Assembly (NCBI RefSeq): GCF_004345245.1
Contig: NZ_SLUQ01000003.1
Span: 62,001-126,000, forward strand
Length of the DNA stretch: 64,000 nucleotides
Reading direction: 5' to 3'
DNA from: Rhizobium sp. BK251
GTDB taxonomy: Bacteria; Pseudomonadota; Alphaproteobacteria; Rhizobiales; Rhizobiaceae
The notes under the pieces were generated by a model. The model was not told the origin of the DNA. It ran no database searches and saw only the letters and a list, made by a program, of their open reading frames with translations. The position numbers were made by a program, and so were the translations under genes. Below, piece after piece: positions 9,486 to 18,820 of this stretch. Each line of letters begins with the position of its first letter. Position 1 is the first letter of the stretch.

Positions 9486-11492
9486 GTGACTCGCAGCAAT
9501 GCGAAGGGGATGTCTGTCTTGATTTCCGGATTTGATTTCCGTGATTGGCTTCTCGCCAACGATCCGGCGCTTTCGCGTTTGCGGATGGCGGTCCGCGTGA
9601 CGCTGGCGATCGTTATCGCCTTCTTGATTCTCCTCGCGATTCACATGGTCATCGTGCCGCTGCCGATGGCCGCCTTCGGCCTCGGAATCGTGCTGTCGAT
9701 CGAAGGAGGCGTTGCAGTGCGCGACAAGGGCAGCACGCCCCAATTGGTGACCCGGCTTTTCGGATGCCTCGTCAGCCTGGCGGTCGTGGCGCTTGCGGCC
9801 GTGCTGGAGGATTATCGCTTTGCCTCGGACTTCGTGTTCCTGGTCGTCATCTTCTTCGCATCGCTGGCGCGCGTTTTCGGGCCGCGCGGTTTTGCCATCG
9901 GGATGTTCGCCTTCTCCTCTTATTTCATCGGCGCCTATTTCCGTCCGAACCTTTCGGAGCTTCCGCTGCTGGCGATCGGTCCGGTCATTTCGGCTCTTGT
10001 CGGCCACGTCGTCCGAGCCGTGCTCCTTGGCGACAACTGGCGCAAGGATCTGCTGCGATCGCTGGAAAGCGTGCGCGGCCGCATCAACCAGATCCTCTTC
10101 AAGCTGCGTATGATAGCGGCGGACGGTATGGTCGAAGAGAGCGAGCGGCATGAGCTGCGCCAGCTCGAGGAGCGGCTGAAGGATGCAGTCATGATGGCTG
10201 AGAGCTTCATTCCGCGTCCGCGAGGTGGCGTCTTCGATGCAGCCTCCGATCCCGCAGCGGAGTTTGCCGTCGGGCTCTTCGACGCACATCTCGCGGCCGA
10301 GAGCGCGATCGTGCTCAGCATACAGAGCCCGCCACCGGTTGCCCTGGTCGATGCGGTCGTGGAGAGTGATGACAAGGCGCTTGCCGCCTACGAAGCGGCG
10401 CTCGAGGGGCTCGAAGAGCGGCCGCATACCGAAACGGCGTGGGCACTCATCAACCTCGGCAAGGCGCGAAGCGAGCTTTCCAGAGTGATCGCCTTGGGGC
10501 AGGCCTCGGGCTTTGCCGGCATTGCAGGCAGCGTCGTGGCGGACGCGCCGCCGAAGATCGATTTCTCGCTTGCCAACCCTGTAGTGCGCTCGACGCTGCA
10601 GATCACGCTTGCTGCCACCATCGCCATGATCGGTGGGCTGGCGCTCTCCCGTGATCGCTGGTTCTGGGCGGTGCTGACGTCCTTCCTCGTCTTCACCAAT
10701 ACCAATTCTCGGGGCGACACGGCGATCAAGGCCCTGCAGCGGTCGCTGGGCACCGCGTTCGGAATTGCAATCGGGCTTGGACTTGCGACGCTGCTTTCGG
10801 CTCATCTGGTGCTTGCGGTCGCCGTATGCGTCGTATGCATCTTCCTCGCCTTCTATTTCCTCCAGACGTCCTATGCGACGATGACCTTCTTCATCTCGAT
10901 CGTGCTCTGTCTCGTCTACGGCATGACTGGGGTGCTGACGCTGGAACTTCTCGGGCTGCGCATCGAGGAGACCTTGATCGGGGCCGTGGCGGGCGCGGGG
11001 GTCTCCTTCTTCCTCTTTCCGTCACGAACGCGCGGCGCCCTCGATGAGGCCTTGAAGAACTGGTTCGACGCTCTCGAAGGCCTTCTCGTGGCGGCAAGGA
11101 ACGGCAAGCCGAACACCGAGCTCGTCATGCAATCGCAGAAACTCGAGGCGGCCTATCGCGCCGTCACCGTCGCGGCGCGGCCCTTCGGATCGTTCTGGTC
11201 GGTCGTGACCCGCCCGGGGCACATCCGCCAGACGCTGGCGATCTTCCTTGGGATCACTTATTGGGCGCGGCTTCTTGCGCGCAGCCACGTGCACGCCGAA
11301 GCAGGCGAGTTGCAGCATGCCTTTGGCGAGGATATCGAGCAGATCAAGATGGCCGCCGGCCGCGGTTCCGATTGCTTTTTCGTCGAGCGGAAAGCGGCGA
11401 AATCCGTTCCCCGGCATTTGCCCGTCTCCCGTGAAGGCTCGAAGCTTGCGGTGGAGATGATCGGTTCGTTGCTCGCTCGCCTCTATCCTTAG
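9486..11492 (+). CDS. FUSC-family inner-membrane exporter
   Basis: A 668-residue protein with two blocks of about five hydrophobic helices (residues roughly 30-175 and 365-520), each followed by a soluble helical region, the AaeB/YccC fusaric-acid-resistance layout. The second block begins after FSLANPVVRSTLQITLA and includes RDRWFWAVLTSFLVFTNTNSRG, a hallmark of this family, and GDTAIKALQRSLGT. Such proteins export aromatic acids or related compounds, often with a membrane-fusion partner; no HlyD-type partner is adjacent. The GTG at 9486 has GGGAG upstream; an ATG at 9510 is the alternative. The substrate is unknown. Confidence 0.87.
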   Translation: MTRSNAKGMSVLISGFDFRDWLLANDPALSRLRMAVRVTLAIVIAFLILLAIHMVIVPLPMAAFGLGIVLSIEGGVAVRDKGSTPQLVTRLFGCLVSLAVVALAAVLEDYRFASDFVFLVVIFFASLARVFGPRGFAIGMFAFSSYFIGAYFRPNLSELPLLAIGPVISALVGHVVRAVLLGDNWRKDLLRSLESVRGRINQILFKLRMIAADGMVEESERHELRQLEERLKDAVMMAESFIPRPRGGVFDAASDPAAEFAVGLFDAHLAAESAIVLSIQSPPPVALVDAVVESDDKALAAYEAALEGLEERPHTETAWALINLGKARSELSRVIALGQASGFAGIAGSVVADAPPKIDFSLANPVVRSTLQITLAATIAMIGGLALSRDRWFWAVLTSFLVFTNTNSRGDTAIKALQRSLGTAFGIAIGLGLATLLSAHLVLAVAVCVVCIFLAFYFLQTSYATMTFFISIVLCLVYGMTGVLTLELLGLRIEETLIGAVAGAGVSFFLFPSRTRGALDEALKNWFDALEGLLVAARNGKPNTELVMQSQKLEAAYRAVTVAARPFGSFWSVVTRPGHIRQTLAIFLGITYWARLLARSHVHAEAGELQHAFGEDIEQIKMAAGRGSDCFFVERKAAKSVPRHLPVSREGSKLAVEMIGSLLARLYP

Positions 11493-11572
11493 CGCAAAGA
11501 GCTTGCCGATTCCCTCGAGCGCGGCTATTCCGGCTGCATCAGCATGGCAACCGTCGCATGAGGAAAGGCTCT

Positions 11573-12403
11573 ATGGCAGGCACGAACAGCGAGCGCCAAC
11601 TTCTTGCCGAAGGTCCGGTCATCGTCCTGGTCGAGCCTCAGATGGGCGAGAACATCGGAATGGTGGCGCGCGCCATGGCGAATTTCGGCCTGGCCGAACT
11701 GCGCCTGGTCAATCCGCGTGATGGCTGGCCGAACGAGAAGGCGCAGGCCGCCGCCTCCAAGGCCGACCACGTGATCGAGGGCGCGAAGGTTTTCGATACG
11801 CTGGAACAGGCGATCGCCGACCTCAACTTCGTCTATGCGACGACCGCCAGAGAACGATACGGCTACAAGCCCGTCCGTTCGCCCGTCGTTGCGGCGACCA
11901 CTCTTCGGCAAAGGTTTTCCGCAGGCGAGGCGACAGGCATCCTCTTCGGTCGCGAGCGCTGGGGCCTGACCAACGAGGAAGTCGCGCTGGCCGACGAGAT
12001 CGTGACCTTCCCGGTCAATCCGGCCTTCGCCTCGCTCAATATCGCACAGGCCGTGCTCCTGATGTCCTATGAGTGGATGAAGTCGGGGATGGAGGATCTG
12101 GGCGCCACGCCGTTCCAGGCGACAGGCCAACGGCCCTCGACGAAGGAGCAGCTCTTCGGGCTGTTCGGCCAGGTCGAGGAGGCCCTCGAGGCGCGCAACT
12201 ATTTCCATCCCGCGGCGAAGAAGCCGAAGATGGTCGACAACCTGCGCGCCGTCCTCTCGCGGCAGGCCTTCACCGAACAGGAAATCAGCGTGCTGCGCGG
12301 CGTGATCTCTTCCCTTGATCGCTTCCCGCGCCAGCGCCCGGATGGCAGCAGCGACTCTTCCCCCGGCAAGGACGTTTTGCCCGATGACAGCACCGACGAA
12401 TGA
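11573..12403 (+). CDS. trmJ: SpoU-family RNA methyltransferase, TrmJ-like
   Basis: A 276-residue SPOUT methyltransferase. The three SpoU motifs are visible: [20 protein letters not shown] near the N-terminus, [15 protein letters not shown] in the middle, and [23 protein letters not shown] forming the SAM-binding knot. The C-terminal extension of about 90 residues fits TrmJ/LasT, which methylates the 2'-O of residue 32 in tRNAs. The ATG at 11573 is favoured over the in-frame ATG at 11558 because AGGAAAGG lies just before it. Its 3' end overlaps the murI start by 20 bases, so the two are probably cotranscribed. Confidence 0.9.
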   Translation: MAGTNSERQLLAEGPVIVLVEPQMGENIGMVARAMANFGLAELRLVNPRDGWPNEKAQAAASKADHVIEGAKVFDTLEQAIADLNFVYATTARERYGYKPVRSPVVAATTLRQRFSAGEATGILFGRERWGLTNEEVALADEIVTFPVNPAFASLNIAQAVLLMSYEWMKSGMEDLGATPFQATGQRPSTKEQLFGLFGQVEEALEARNYFHPAAKKPKMVDNLRAVLSRQAFTEQEISVLRGVISSLDRFPRQRPDGSSDSSPGKDVLPDDSTDE

Positions 12404-13184
12404 GCTGAAACCCGTCCTCGTCTTCGATTCCGGCATCGGCGGGCTGACCGTACTGCGCGAGGCCCGGGTGCTGATGCCTGAGCGTGGCTTCATCTACATC
12501 GCCGACGACGCCGGCTTTCCCTACGGCGGCTGGGAGGAGCAGGCGCTGAAGGAGCGCATTCTCTCGCTCTTTGCGAAGTTGCTCCAGGACTACGAACCGC
12601 AGGTCTGCGTCATCGCCTGCAACACGGCCTTCACGCTTGTTGGTGCGGACCTGCGCGCCGCCTTTCCGCACATGACATTCGTCGGCACGGTGCCGGCAAT
12701 CAAGCCGGCCGCGGAGCGCACCAGCTCCGGCCTCGTTTCTGTCCTGGCAACACCGGGCACGGTCAAGCGTGCCTATACCCGCGACCTCATCCAGTCCTTC
12801 GCCTCTCAATGTCATGTGAGGCTCGTCGGCTCCGAGAACCTGGCGCGCATGGCCGAGGCCTATATTCGTGGGGAGACCGTCTCGGATGAAGCGGTCATGG
12901 CGGAGATCGAGCAGTGCTTCGTCGAGAGGGAGGGGCGCAGGACCGATATCGTCGTGCTTGCCTGCACCCACTATCCGTTCATGGCCAATCTCTTTCGGCG
13001 CCTTGCGCCCTGGCCCGTCGATTGGCTCGACCCGGCCGAGGCGATCGCGCGCCGCGCCCGCAGCCTCGTGCCGCATCTCGCCGATGCCGTCCATCCGGAC
13101 GGCTCTGATTTTGCCGTCTTCACCTCGGGCAATCCGGATTTCGCGACGCGCCGGCTGATGCACGGTTTCGGGCTGAGGGTCTAG
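12384..13184 (+). CDS. murI: Glutamate racemase
   Basis: A 266-residue racemase that makes D-glutamate for peptidoglycan. It has [13 protein letters not shown] at residues about 13-25 with the conserved acid/base aspartate, the first catalytic cysteine in IACNTAFT and the second in LACTHYPF. The substrate loop is [12 protein letters not shown]. The ATG at 12384 lies inside the last codons of the methyltransferase gene, giving translational coupling. Length and motifs are normal. Confidence 0.95.
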   Translation: MTAPTNELKPVLVFDSGIGGLTVLREARVLMPERGFIYIADDAGFPYGGWEEQALKERILSLFAKLLQDYEPQVCVIACNTAFTLVGADLRAAFPHMTFVGTVPAIKPAAERTSSGLVSVLATPGTVKRAYTRDLIQSFASQCHVRLVGSENLARMAEAYIRGETVSDEAVMAEIEQCFVEREGRRTDIVVLACTHYPFMANLFRRLAPWPVDWLDPAEAIARRARSLVPHLADAVHPDGSDFAVFTSGNPDFATRRLMHGFGLRV

Positions 13185-13352
13185 CGACGACCGTCGCAGG
13201 GACAGGGCCGCATGAAAATGGGCAAACATTAGCCTGTGAGTTGCGGCGACTGCCCACTGAAAACCACGGCATTCTTTGATAGACGGAGGCGAGCCGTTCG
13301 GGAAGAATGGCGCTTTGGCAATTGAGTCTATCTACCCCCGAGAGGCAGTGCA

Positions 13353-14867
13353 TTGCAGGTTGGTATCGATATGGGATTGGCGACCGGCGGCAGCTCGGCA
13401 ACGCTCGATATCGAGGAACTGCTGGCGACCCGTCTCCTCGTGCAGGGCAATTCCGGGTCCGGCAAATCCCATCTCCTGAGGCGCCTCCTGGAGCAATCGG
13501 CGCAATGGGTACAGCAGGTCATCATCGATCCCGAGGGTGACTTCGTCACGCTCAGCGACAAGTTCGGCCACGTCGTCGTCGACGGCGAGCGTACCGAGGC
13601 TGAGCTCGCGGGCATCGCCAACCGCATCCGCCAGCATCGCGTTTCCTGCGTGCTGACGCTTGAGGGGCTGGACGTCGAACAGCAGATGCGCGCTGCCGCG
13701 GCCTTCCTGAACGGCATGTTCGATGCCGATCGCGAGTTCTGGTATCCCGTTCTTGTCGTGGTCGACGAAGCGCAGATGTTCGCGCCTTCCGTCGCCGGCG
13801 ACGTCTCCGAAGACGCCCGAAAGATGTCGCTGGGTGCGATGACGAACCTGATGTGCCGTGGCCGCAAGCGCGGGCTTGCCGGCGTGATTGCCACGCAGCG
13901 CCTCGCCAAGCTTGCCAAGAACGTGGCGGCGGAAGCCTCCAACTTCCTGATGGGCCGCACCTTCCTGGATATCGACATGGCGCGCGCCGCCGATCTTCTG
14001 GGCATGGATCGGCGCCAGGCCGAGATGTTCCGCGACCTCAAGCGCGGGAACTTCGTCGCCCTCGGCCCTGCGCTGTCGCGCCGGCCGCTGCCGATCCAGA
14101 TCGGCACTGTGGAAACGTCTGCCCGCTCGTCCAGCCCGAAGCTCATGCCGCTGCCGGATGCGCCGCAGGACGTCGAGGATCTCATCTTCACGCCGGATCC
14201 GGAAGAATTCCAGCGTCCGATCGTGCGCCGCACGCCGCCTGCGCCGCGTCCGACCACCGATATTCTCGCCGAGCTTTCTCGCTCCGCGCCTGCGGCCACA
14301 TCGGTTCAGCCAGAGGCGAGGGTGCCGCAGCCGGAGCTGCCCGCCGAGGAGCGCGAGGCGCGGGTCGCGGCCGTGCTCACCGAAATACTGGACGATCCGG
14401 GTTCTGCCTTCCGCACTGATTCCGTGCTCTACCAGGAATTTCTCGTGCGGCTGCGCATGCGCCGTGTGCCCGGATCGCCGATGCCGCTCGGCGAGTTCCG
14501 CCGGCGCGTCGCGATCGTGCGCTCCGGCGTCGATGCCGAGACGGCCGCGACGGAGGCATGGGCTGCAGCCCTCGCGCTCTCCTCCGGCGTCTCGGATGAT
14601 CTGCAGGGCGTTTTCCTAATGCTTGCCAAGGCCGCGGTCTGCGGTGAGCCGTGCCCGTCGGACGCCCGTATCGCGAGGGCTTACGGCACGCATTCGGCGC
14701 GGCGCGCCAGACGCCTGCTCGGCTATTTCGAGGAGCAGGGCATCGTCGTTGTTCATACGGACTTCTCGGGCAAGCGCATCGTTGCCTTTCCCGACATGAA
14801 CAGCCAGACGGCGCCGGGCGACGCGAATGGACCGGATGGCGGCGATACGCGGGAAGCCGCAGAATAA
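13353..14867 (+). CDS. HerA-like P-loop ATPase (DUF87 type)
   Basis: A 504-residue ATPase. Walker A GNSGSGKS is at residues 32-39 and Walker B VLVVVDEAQMF near 133-143; RGRKRGLAGVIATQRLAKL is the sensor/arginine-rich stretch typical of HerA/FtsK-like hexameric pumps. The region from about residue 265 to 340 is proline-rich and probably a linker, followed by a helical domain and a winged-helix-like C-terminus (SDARIARAYGTHSARRARRLLGYFEEQGIV). HerA proteins usually work with NurA nuclease in DNA ends, but no nuclease is adjacent. The likely start is a TTG at 13353 with GAGAGG eight bases upstream; ATG at 13371 is the alternative. Confidence 0.82.
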   Translation: MQVGIDMGLATGGSSATLDIEELLATRLLVQGNSGSGKSHLLRRLLEQSAQWVQQVIIDPEGDFVTLSDKFGHVVVDGERTEAELAGIANRIRQHRVSCVLTLEGLDVEQQMRAAAAFLNGMFDADREFWYPVLVVVDEAQMFAPSVAGDVSEDARKMSLGAMTNLMCRGRKRGLAGVIATQRLAKLAKNVAAEASNFLMGRTFLDIDMARAADLLGMDRRQAEMFRDLKRGNFVALGPALSRRPLPIQIGTVETSARSSSPKLMPLPDAPQDVEDLIFTPDPEEFQRPIVRRTPPAPRPTTDILAELSRSAPAATSVQPEARVPQPELPAEEREARVAAVLTEILDDPGSAFRTDSVLYQEFLVRLRMRRVPGSPMPLGEFRRRVAIVRSGVDAETAATEAWAAALALSSGVSDDLQGVFLMLAKAAVCGEPCPSDARIARAYGTHSARRARRLLGYFEEQGIVVVHTDFSGKRIVAFPDMNSQTAPGDANGPDGGDTREAAE

Positions 14868-14892
14868 AGCCGCATGTCCGCGCGCGGCGCTG

Positions 14893-14921
14893 TTGACATT
14901 TTCATGACGCACCTCTAAAGA
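14893..14921 (+). promoter_or_regulatory. Probable sigma-70 promoter of rpsD
   Basis: TTGACA (14893-14898) is followed after exactly 17 bases by TAAAGA (14916-14921), a near-consensus housekeeping promoter. A second TTGACA at 14960-14965 with GTTAGC 18 bases later could be an additional one. Both point at rpsD, leaving a long untranslated leader. Confidence 0.55.
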
Positions 14922-15095
14922 CCCCGCCAAGCACCGGGCAGAGATGTCCGGTGTTTCATTTGACATGTCCCGTGGCTCCATCCGTTAGCGTAACGTGAGG
15001 AACCTGTCAGAGCGCCTAAAACGGCATTCAGAGGAGGGCGTGTTTCCTTGACCGGCTTGGCAACAGGCCGGCGCAACACACTGAAAGGAAATGCG

Positions 15096-15713
15096 ATGAG
15101 CAAGCGCGAATCGTCCAAGTACAAGATTGACCGCCGTATGGGCGAAAACATCTGGGGCCGTCCGAAGTCCCCGGTGAACCGTCGTGAATACGGCCCGGGC
15201 CAGCACGGCCAGCGCCGCAAGGGCAAGCTTTCGGACTTCGGTGTGCAGCTGCGCGCCAAGCAGAAGCTCAAGGGCTACTACGGCGACCTGCGCGAGAAGC
15301 AGTTCCGCGCGATCTTCGATGAAGCCAACCGCCGCAAGGGCGACACCTCGGAAAACCTGATCGGCCTTCTGGAATCGCGCCTCGACGCGATCGTATACCG
15401 CGCCAAGTTCGTTCCGACGGTCTTTGCTGCCCGTCAGTTCGTCAACCACGGTCACGTGACCGTCAACGGCGTGAAGGTCAACATCGGTTCCTACCGTTGC
15501 AAGGCCGGCGACGTCATCGAAGTCCGCCAGAAGTCGAAGCAGCTGGTCACGGTTCTGGAATCGGTTCAGCTCGCCGAGCGTGACGTTCCTGAGTACATCG
15601 AAGCCGACCACAACAAGATGGTTGCCACCTTCGGCCGCGTTCCTTCGCTGAGCGACGTGCCGTACGCGGTCGTCATGGAACCGCATTTGGTGGTCGAATT
15701 CTACTCGCGTTAA
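15096..15713 (+). CDS. rpsD: Small ribosomal subunit protein S4
   Basis: A 205-residue S4 protein. It begins [23 protein letters not shown], typical of alphaproteobacterial S4, contains [15 protein letters not shown], and has an S4 RNA-binding domain at about residues 95-155 ([36 protein letters not shown] sequence). S4 nucleates assembly of the 30S subunit by binding 16S rRNA. The ATG at 15096 has AAAGGAAA upstream. It stands alone rather than in a ribosomal operon and has its own promoter and terminator. Confidence 0.98.
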   Translation: MSKRESSKYKIDRRMGENIWGRPKSPVNRREYGPGQHGQRRKGKLSDFGVQLRAKQKLKGYYGDLREKQFRAIFDEANRRKGDTSENLIGLLESRLDAIVYRAKFVPTVFAARQFVNHGHVTVNGVKVNIGSYRCKAGDVIEVRQKSKQLVTVLESVQLAERDVPEYIEADHNKMVATFGRVPSLSDVPYAVVMEPHLVVEFYSR

Positions 15714-15737
15714 TCTGCGCGACACATTACGACGACG

Positions 15738-15766
15738 AAAGCCGCTCATCTGGGCGGCTTTTGTTT
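15738..15766 (+). terminator. Rho-independent terminator of rpsD
   Basis: Arms AAGCCGC (15739-15745) and GCGGCTT (15754-15760) form a hairpin followed by TTGTTT, about 25 bases after the rpsD stop. Confidence 0.85.
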
Positions 15767-15797
15767 ATCGGCAGATAGCCTGCCCCGGACGGACTCG

Positions 15798-17393
15798 ATG
15801 TTTCAAGGGAAAGCCACTTCTGACAGCCGGCGCGAGACGGCCGTCCTCATTGGTCTGATCGTCCTCTTCGTTATTGCCCTGACATTGCATGCCGACTGGT
15901 CGCGCAACAATCTCGATCGGTATGGCGACATGGTCGAGAACTACGCCTGGGGCGTGCTCTGGCAGTGGGGCTACTACAAGCATCCTCCCTTCTTCGGCTG
16001 GCTCACGGCGGCATGGTTCGAGATCTTCCCGCGCCGCGACTGGGCCTATTTCCTCTTCTCCTCGCTCAACGCCGGTCTTGCGCTTTTCGTGCTCTGGCGG
16101 ATCGCCGCGCGCTATGGCGACGCGAAATTCCGCCTGCTCGCGGTGCTCTGCGCGATGGTGCTGCCGTCGTTCACGTTCCTCGCGATCAAGTACAACGCCA
16201 ATTCTGCAATGACCCCGATCTGGGGCGCACTCTTCCTTTTCTATCTGCGGGGGATAGAGAGGCAGCGCCTCGTTGACGCCGCGATACTGGGGCTTCTCGC
16301 CGGCATTGCGATGCTGACGAAATATCACTCGGCAGCGTTGCTCATGGCGCTGTTGCTGCACGCGCTTTTTGATCGCGAGATTCGGCCGATCCTGCTTTCG
16401 ACCTTTGGTCTCGTCGTGCTCGGCACCTTCCTTGCCGTGATTGCCGGGCATGTGGTCTGGCTCGCCAACAACGAGTTCCTGCCGATCGTCTACGCTTCGG
16501 AGCAGGGGGACGGATCCGTCGCCGACGCGGCGTCCTCGACGGCGCGTTTTGTTGTCTCGCTCGTGGTCTACTCGCTGCCGGCCCTCTTGATCGTTTTCTT
16601 GATGCGCGGCATGGGGCGACATCGGAGAGGGTCGATCTCGTTCATATCGCTTCAGAATTTGTGGAGTTCGGCGGAGGGCCGGGCGCTTCTGGCTTTCGCT
16701 TTCCTGCCGACGGTCGTCACGATCTTTCTCGGTTTCGCGGTCGATGCCGAGCTAAGCGCCGTATGGGCTTTGCCGTTCTTCACGCCGCTTGCCATCCTGA
16801 TCGCGCTTCTCGTGCCCCGGACAGCGCTTGAGAGCCGCGTTCATTTGTCGACGATTGCAGTCGTTATCTTCCTCGCCGTGATCGTCGTGACCGCGCCCCT
16901 GATCAAATATCTGACCCGGGATGAAAACCATGCTCATTTCGCCGCACCGACCGAGCAGATGATCGCGAAGCTCGACGCGCTGTGGCTTCAATATGGAGGC
17001 GGCTCGCTTCACCCTTATGTGGCCGGAGACGTCTTCTCCGCCAATGCGGCTGCGTTTTACTCTGCCTACAAGCCAAGGATCATCGAAGGAAATTCTGTCG
17101 AGTATTCAAAGGCATATCTCAGCGCGGAGAAACTGAGGCAGCGCGGTCTGATTCTGGTCTGCATGGAGCCCGATGCGCCGTGCAGCGATGTCATCAATCT
17201 CGTCGGTATCGACCGTGCGACGCGGGCGAGCTTCGACCTGCCCGGTTATGACGGCCAGTCTCAATGGCATTTTACCGTTTGGATGGTGCCGCCGCAGCGG
17301 GGATCACGTGAGGCTGCCCTCGATCGACCACTTCGATGCGAAGAAGTTGAGAACGGTCGCGATGCCGGTGCCGATCACCTTTGCCCCCCATAG
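15798..17393 (+). CDS. ArnT/GT39-type membrane glycosyltransferase
   Basis: A 531-residue integral membrane protein with about ten hydrophobic helices and a C-terminal periplasmic part. The first periplasmic loop contains LDRYGDMVENYAWG and YYKHPPFFGW, matching the conserved acidic and HPP motifs of GT39/PMT_2 enzymes such as ArnT and RgtA-C. Such enzymes move a sugar from a polyprenyl phosphate to lipid A or another envelope glycan on the periplasmic face. The neighbouring gtrA-, GT2- and YdjC-like genes supply the rest of such a pathway. The last 90 bases overlap the 3' end of the convergent gtrA-like gene, so the final 30 or so residues, rich in charged amino acids and weakly conserved in character, may be a recent extension. 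Confidence 0.88.
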   Translation: MFQGKATSDSRRETAVLIGLIVLFVIALTLHADWSRNNLDRYGDMVENYAWGVLWQWGYYKHPPFFGWLTAAWFEIFPRRDWAYFLFSSLNAGLALFVLWRIAARYGDAKFRLLAVLCAMVLPSFTFLAIKYNANSAMTPIWGALFLFYLRGIERQRLVDAAILGLLAGIAMLTKYHSAALLMALLLHALFDREIRPILLSTFGLVVLGTFLAVIAGHVVWLANNEFLPIVYASEQGDGSVADAASSTARFVVSLVVYSLPALLIVFLMRGMGRHRRGSISFISLQNLWSSAEGRALLAFAFLPTVVTIFLGFAVDAELSAVWALPFFTPLAILIALLVPRTALESRVHLSTIAVVIFLAVIVVTAPLIKYLTRDENHAHFAAPTEQMIAKLDALWLQYGGGSLHPYVAGDVFSANAAAFYSAYKPRIIEGNSVEYSKAYLSAEKLRQRGLILVCMEPDAPCSDVINLVGIDRATRASFDLPGYDGQSQWHFTVWMVPPQRGSREAALDRPLRCEEVENGRDAGADHLCPP

Positions 17394-17699
17394 CGGGACG
17401 AACGAGGAGAGGAGCGCGATCGTCAGCGTCGAGACGCCGAGCGAGATGATGGCTCCGGTCACGAGGAAGCGCGGCGCCGAGCGGCGGTCGCCCAACTCGC
17501 TGGACGCCTCGAAGGACCACCGGGAATTTGCGAAATAGGAAAAGCTGACGGCGACGATCCAGGCGCAGACATTGGCCGCGAAAGCGTTGAATTCCAGCGT
17601 CAGCAGCGCGGCAAAGACCGAGAAGTCAACGACGGTGTTTGCGGCTCCCACGGTCAGGAAGCGGATGAGCTTGCTTTTCAATGAACGATTGGGTTGCAT
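17304..17699 (-). CDS. GtrA-family small membrane protein
   Basis: A 131-residue protein with four predicted membrane helices. FLTVGAANTVVDFSVFAALL at the N-terminus and FSYFANSRWSFEA are signatures of the GtrA/DPMS3 family, and NFFASKWSIEG repeats the same aromatic motif at the end. GtrA proteins are thought to help translocate polyprenyl-phosphate-linked sugars across the inner membrane. It is divergent from the GT2 gene that would make such a lipid and convergent with the GT39 gene that would consume it, with a 90-base 3' overlap. No good ribosome binding site was seen before the ATG. Confidence 0.88.
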   Translation of the reverse strand: MQPNRSLKSKLIRFLTVGAANTVVDFSVFAALLTLEFNAFAANVCAWIVAVSFSYFANSRWSFEASSELGDRRSAPRFLVTGAIISLGVSTLTIALLSSFVPLWGAKVIGTGIATVLNFFASKWSIEGSLT

Positions 17700-17826
17700 C
17701 GATATCGGCTTGATGGCAAGGCGCGTTAAGGCCTTCTATTCGCATTTGCAGCCGGTCTCTGCAATCGCTTTTAAGCATGCCGGGCCAAACTAGGGCGTCT
17801 GCCGATGGTTTTGTCGCCGGAGCAGA

Positions 17827-17845
17827 CCTCTGCCTTTAGCAGAGG
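17827..17845. other. Short hairpin before the GT2 gene
   Basis: A seven-base inverted repeat, CCTCTGC and GCAGAGG with a five-base loop, ends 24 bases before the GT2 start codon in the region between the divergent gtrA-like and GT2 genes. It could be a regulator site or an RNA leader hairpin; nothing more can be said. Confidence 0.35.
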
Positions 17846-17869
17846 CAAGCCTTCTAAGCGGAGACCGCA

Positions 17870-18820
17870 ATGCCACTTTTGTCGATCGTCGTACCCTTCC
17901 TCGATGAGCGTGAATCCGCGCCAGCTTTTGCCGGATTCCTAAAGAGGCTCACCCTGGAATTGCGGGACCGGTTCGGCCTTGATACGGAAATTGTGCTGGT
18001 GGATGACGGCAGCACGGATGACAGCGTTGCCCGGTATGCGTCCTTGATCGAGGGCAACTGGAAGATCGCCGAGCTCAGCCGCAATTTCGGCAAGGAGATT
18101 GCGCTCTTTGCCGGTCTTGAGCTTGCTGCCGGCGACTATGTGATGATGATGGATGCGGATCTGCAGCACCCTTATGATACCTGCATCAAGCTCGTCAGCG
18201 GGCTCCTTGGCGATCCCGAACTGGATGTCGTCTATTCCGTGCGGGACGATCGCGTCCGGGAATCACCCAGCAAGGCAGTGGGCAGCCGGTTCTTTTTCTG
18301 GCTCATCAATTTCCGCCAGCGTTTCATCGTCCCGGCAAATGCCGGGGATTTCCGGATCATGAGACGCCCTGTCGTCGATGCATTTCTCAAGGTCCGCGAC
18401 AAGCATCGCTTCAACAAGGGGCTCTACGCCTGGGCAGGCTTCCGGCAAAAGGGTATTCACTACATACCGGACGAACGCGCAAATGGCGTTTCGAAGTGGT
18501 CCGGTCTTGCCCTGCTTTCGCTCTCGCTCGAGGGAGTGACGTCGTTTTCCGCCTTGCCCCTGCGCGTCGTTTCCTTCTGCGGCGCCATGGCCGGATTGCT
18601 CGGCATGATCTATGGAATCAAGATCATTTTTGAGGTGGTTTTCGATGGCATTCGCGTTCCCGGCTATCCGAGCCTGATGGTTGCCGTCCTGGTCCTTGGA
18701 GGACTGAACCTCGTACTCCTCGGATTGCTCGGTGAATATCTCTGGGTCAACACGGGCGAGACGAAGGACCGTCCGCTCTATCTCATCCGCAAACTCCACC
18801 AATCGAGTGACCGCACATGA
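17870..18820 (+). CDS. GT2 polyprenyl-phosphate glycosyltransferase (ArnC/GtrB-like)
   Basis: A 316-residue membrane-anchored family 2 glycosyltransferase. The catalytic half has VVPFLDERES, LVDDGSTDDS and the metal-binding DAD in MMMDADLQHP (about residues 92-101). After residue 225 there are two hydrophobic helices, the GtrB/ArnC/DPM1 layout. It probably loads a nucleotide-activated sugar onto undecaprenyl (or dodecaprenyl) phosphate at the cytoplasmic face. Its stop overlaps the start of the YdjC-like deacetylase by four bases (ATGA), so the two are translationally coupled and the deacetylase probably acts on the product. RgtE-like galacturonic acid transfer is the main alternative. Confidence 0.9.
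   Translation: MPLLSIVVPFLDERESAPAFAGFLKRLTLELRDRFGLDTEIVLVDDGSTDDSVARYASLIEGNWKIAELSRNFGKEIALFAGLELAAGDYVMMMDADLQHPYDTCIKLVSGLLGDPELDVVYSVRDDRVRESPSKAVGSRFFFWLINFRQRFIVPANAGDFRIMRRPVVDAFLKVRDKHRFNKGLYAWAGFRQKGIHYIPDERANGVSKWSGLALLSLSLEGVTSFSALPLRVVSFCGAMAGLLGMIYGIKIIFEVVFDGIRVPGYPSLMVAVLVLGGLNLVLLGLLGEYLWVNTGETKDRPLYLIRKLHQSSDRT

Noticed and set aside
9390..10805. A 471-codon reverse-strand frame
   Set aside because: It is antisense to the FUSC exporter gene, has no recognisable domain and is very rich in Arg, Glu and Gln.
13328..14299. A 323-codon reverse-strand frame
   Set aside because: It is antisense to the HerA-like ATPase, whose Walker motifs make the forward gene clear.
13353..14867. 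A defence-system HerA gene
   Set aside because: There is no nuclease or other defence gene near it and it sits among core genes, so I keep only a general HerA-like call.
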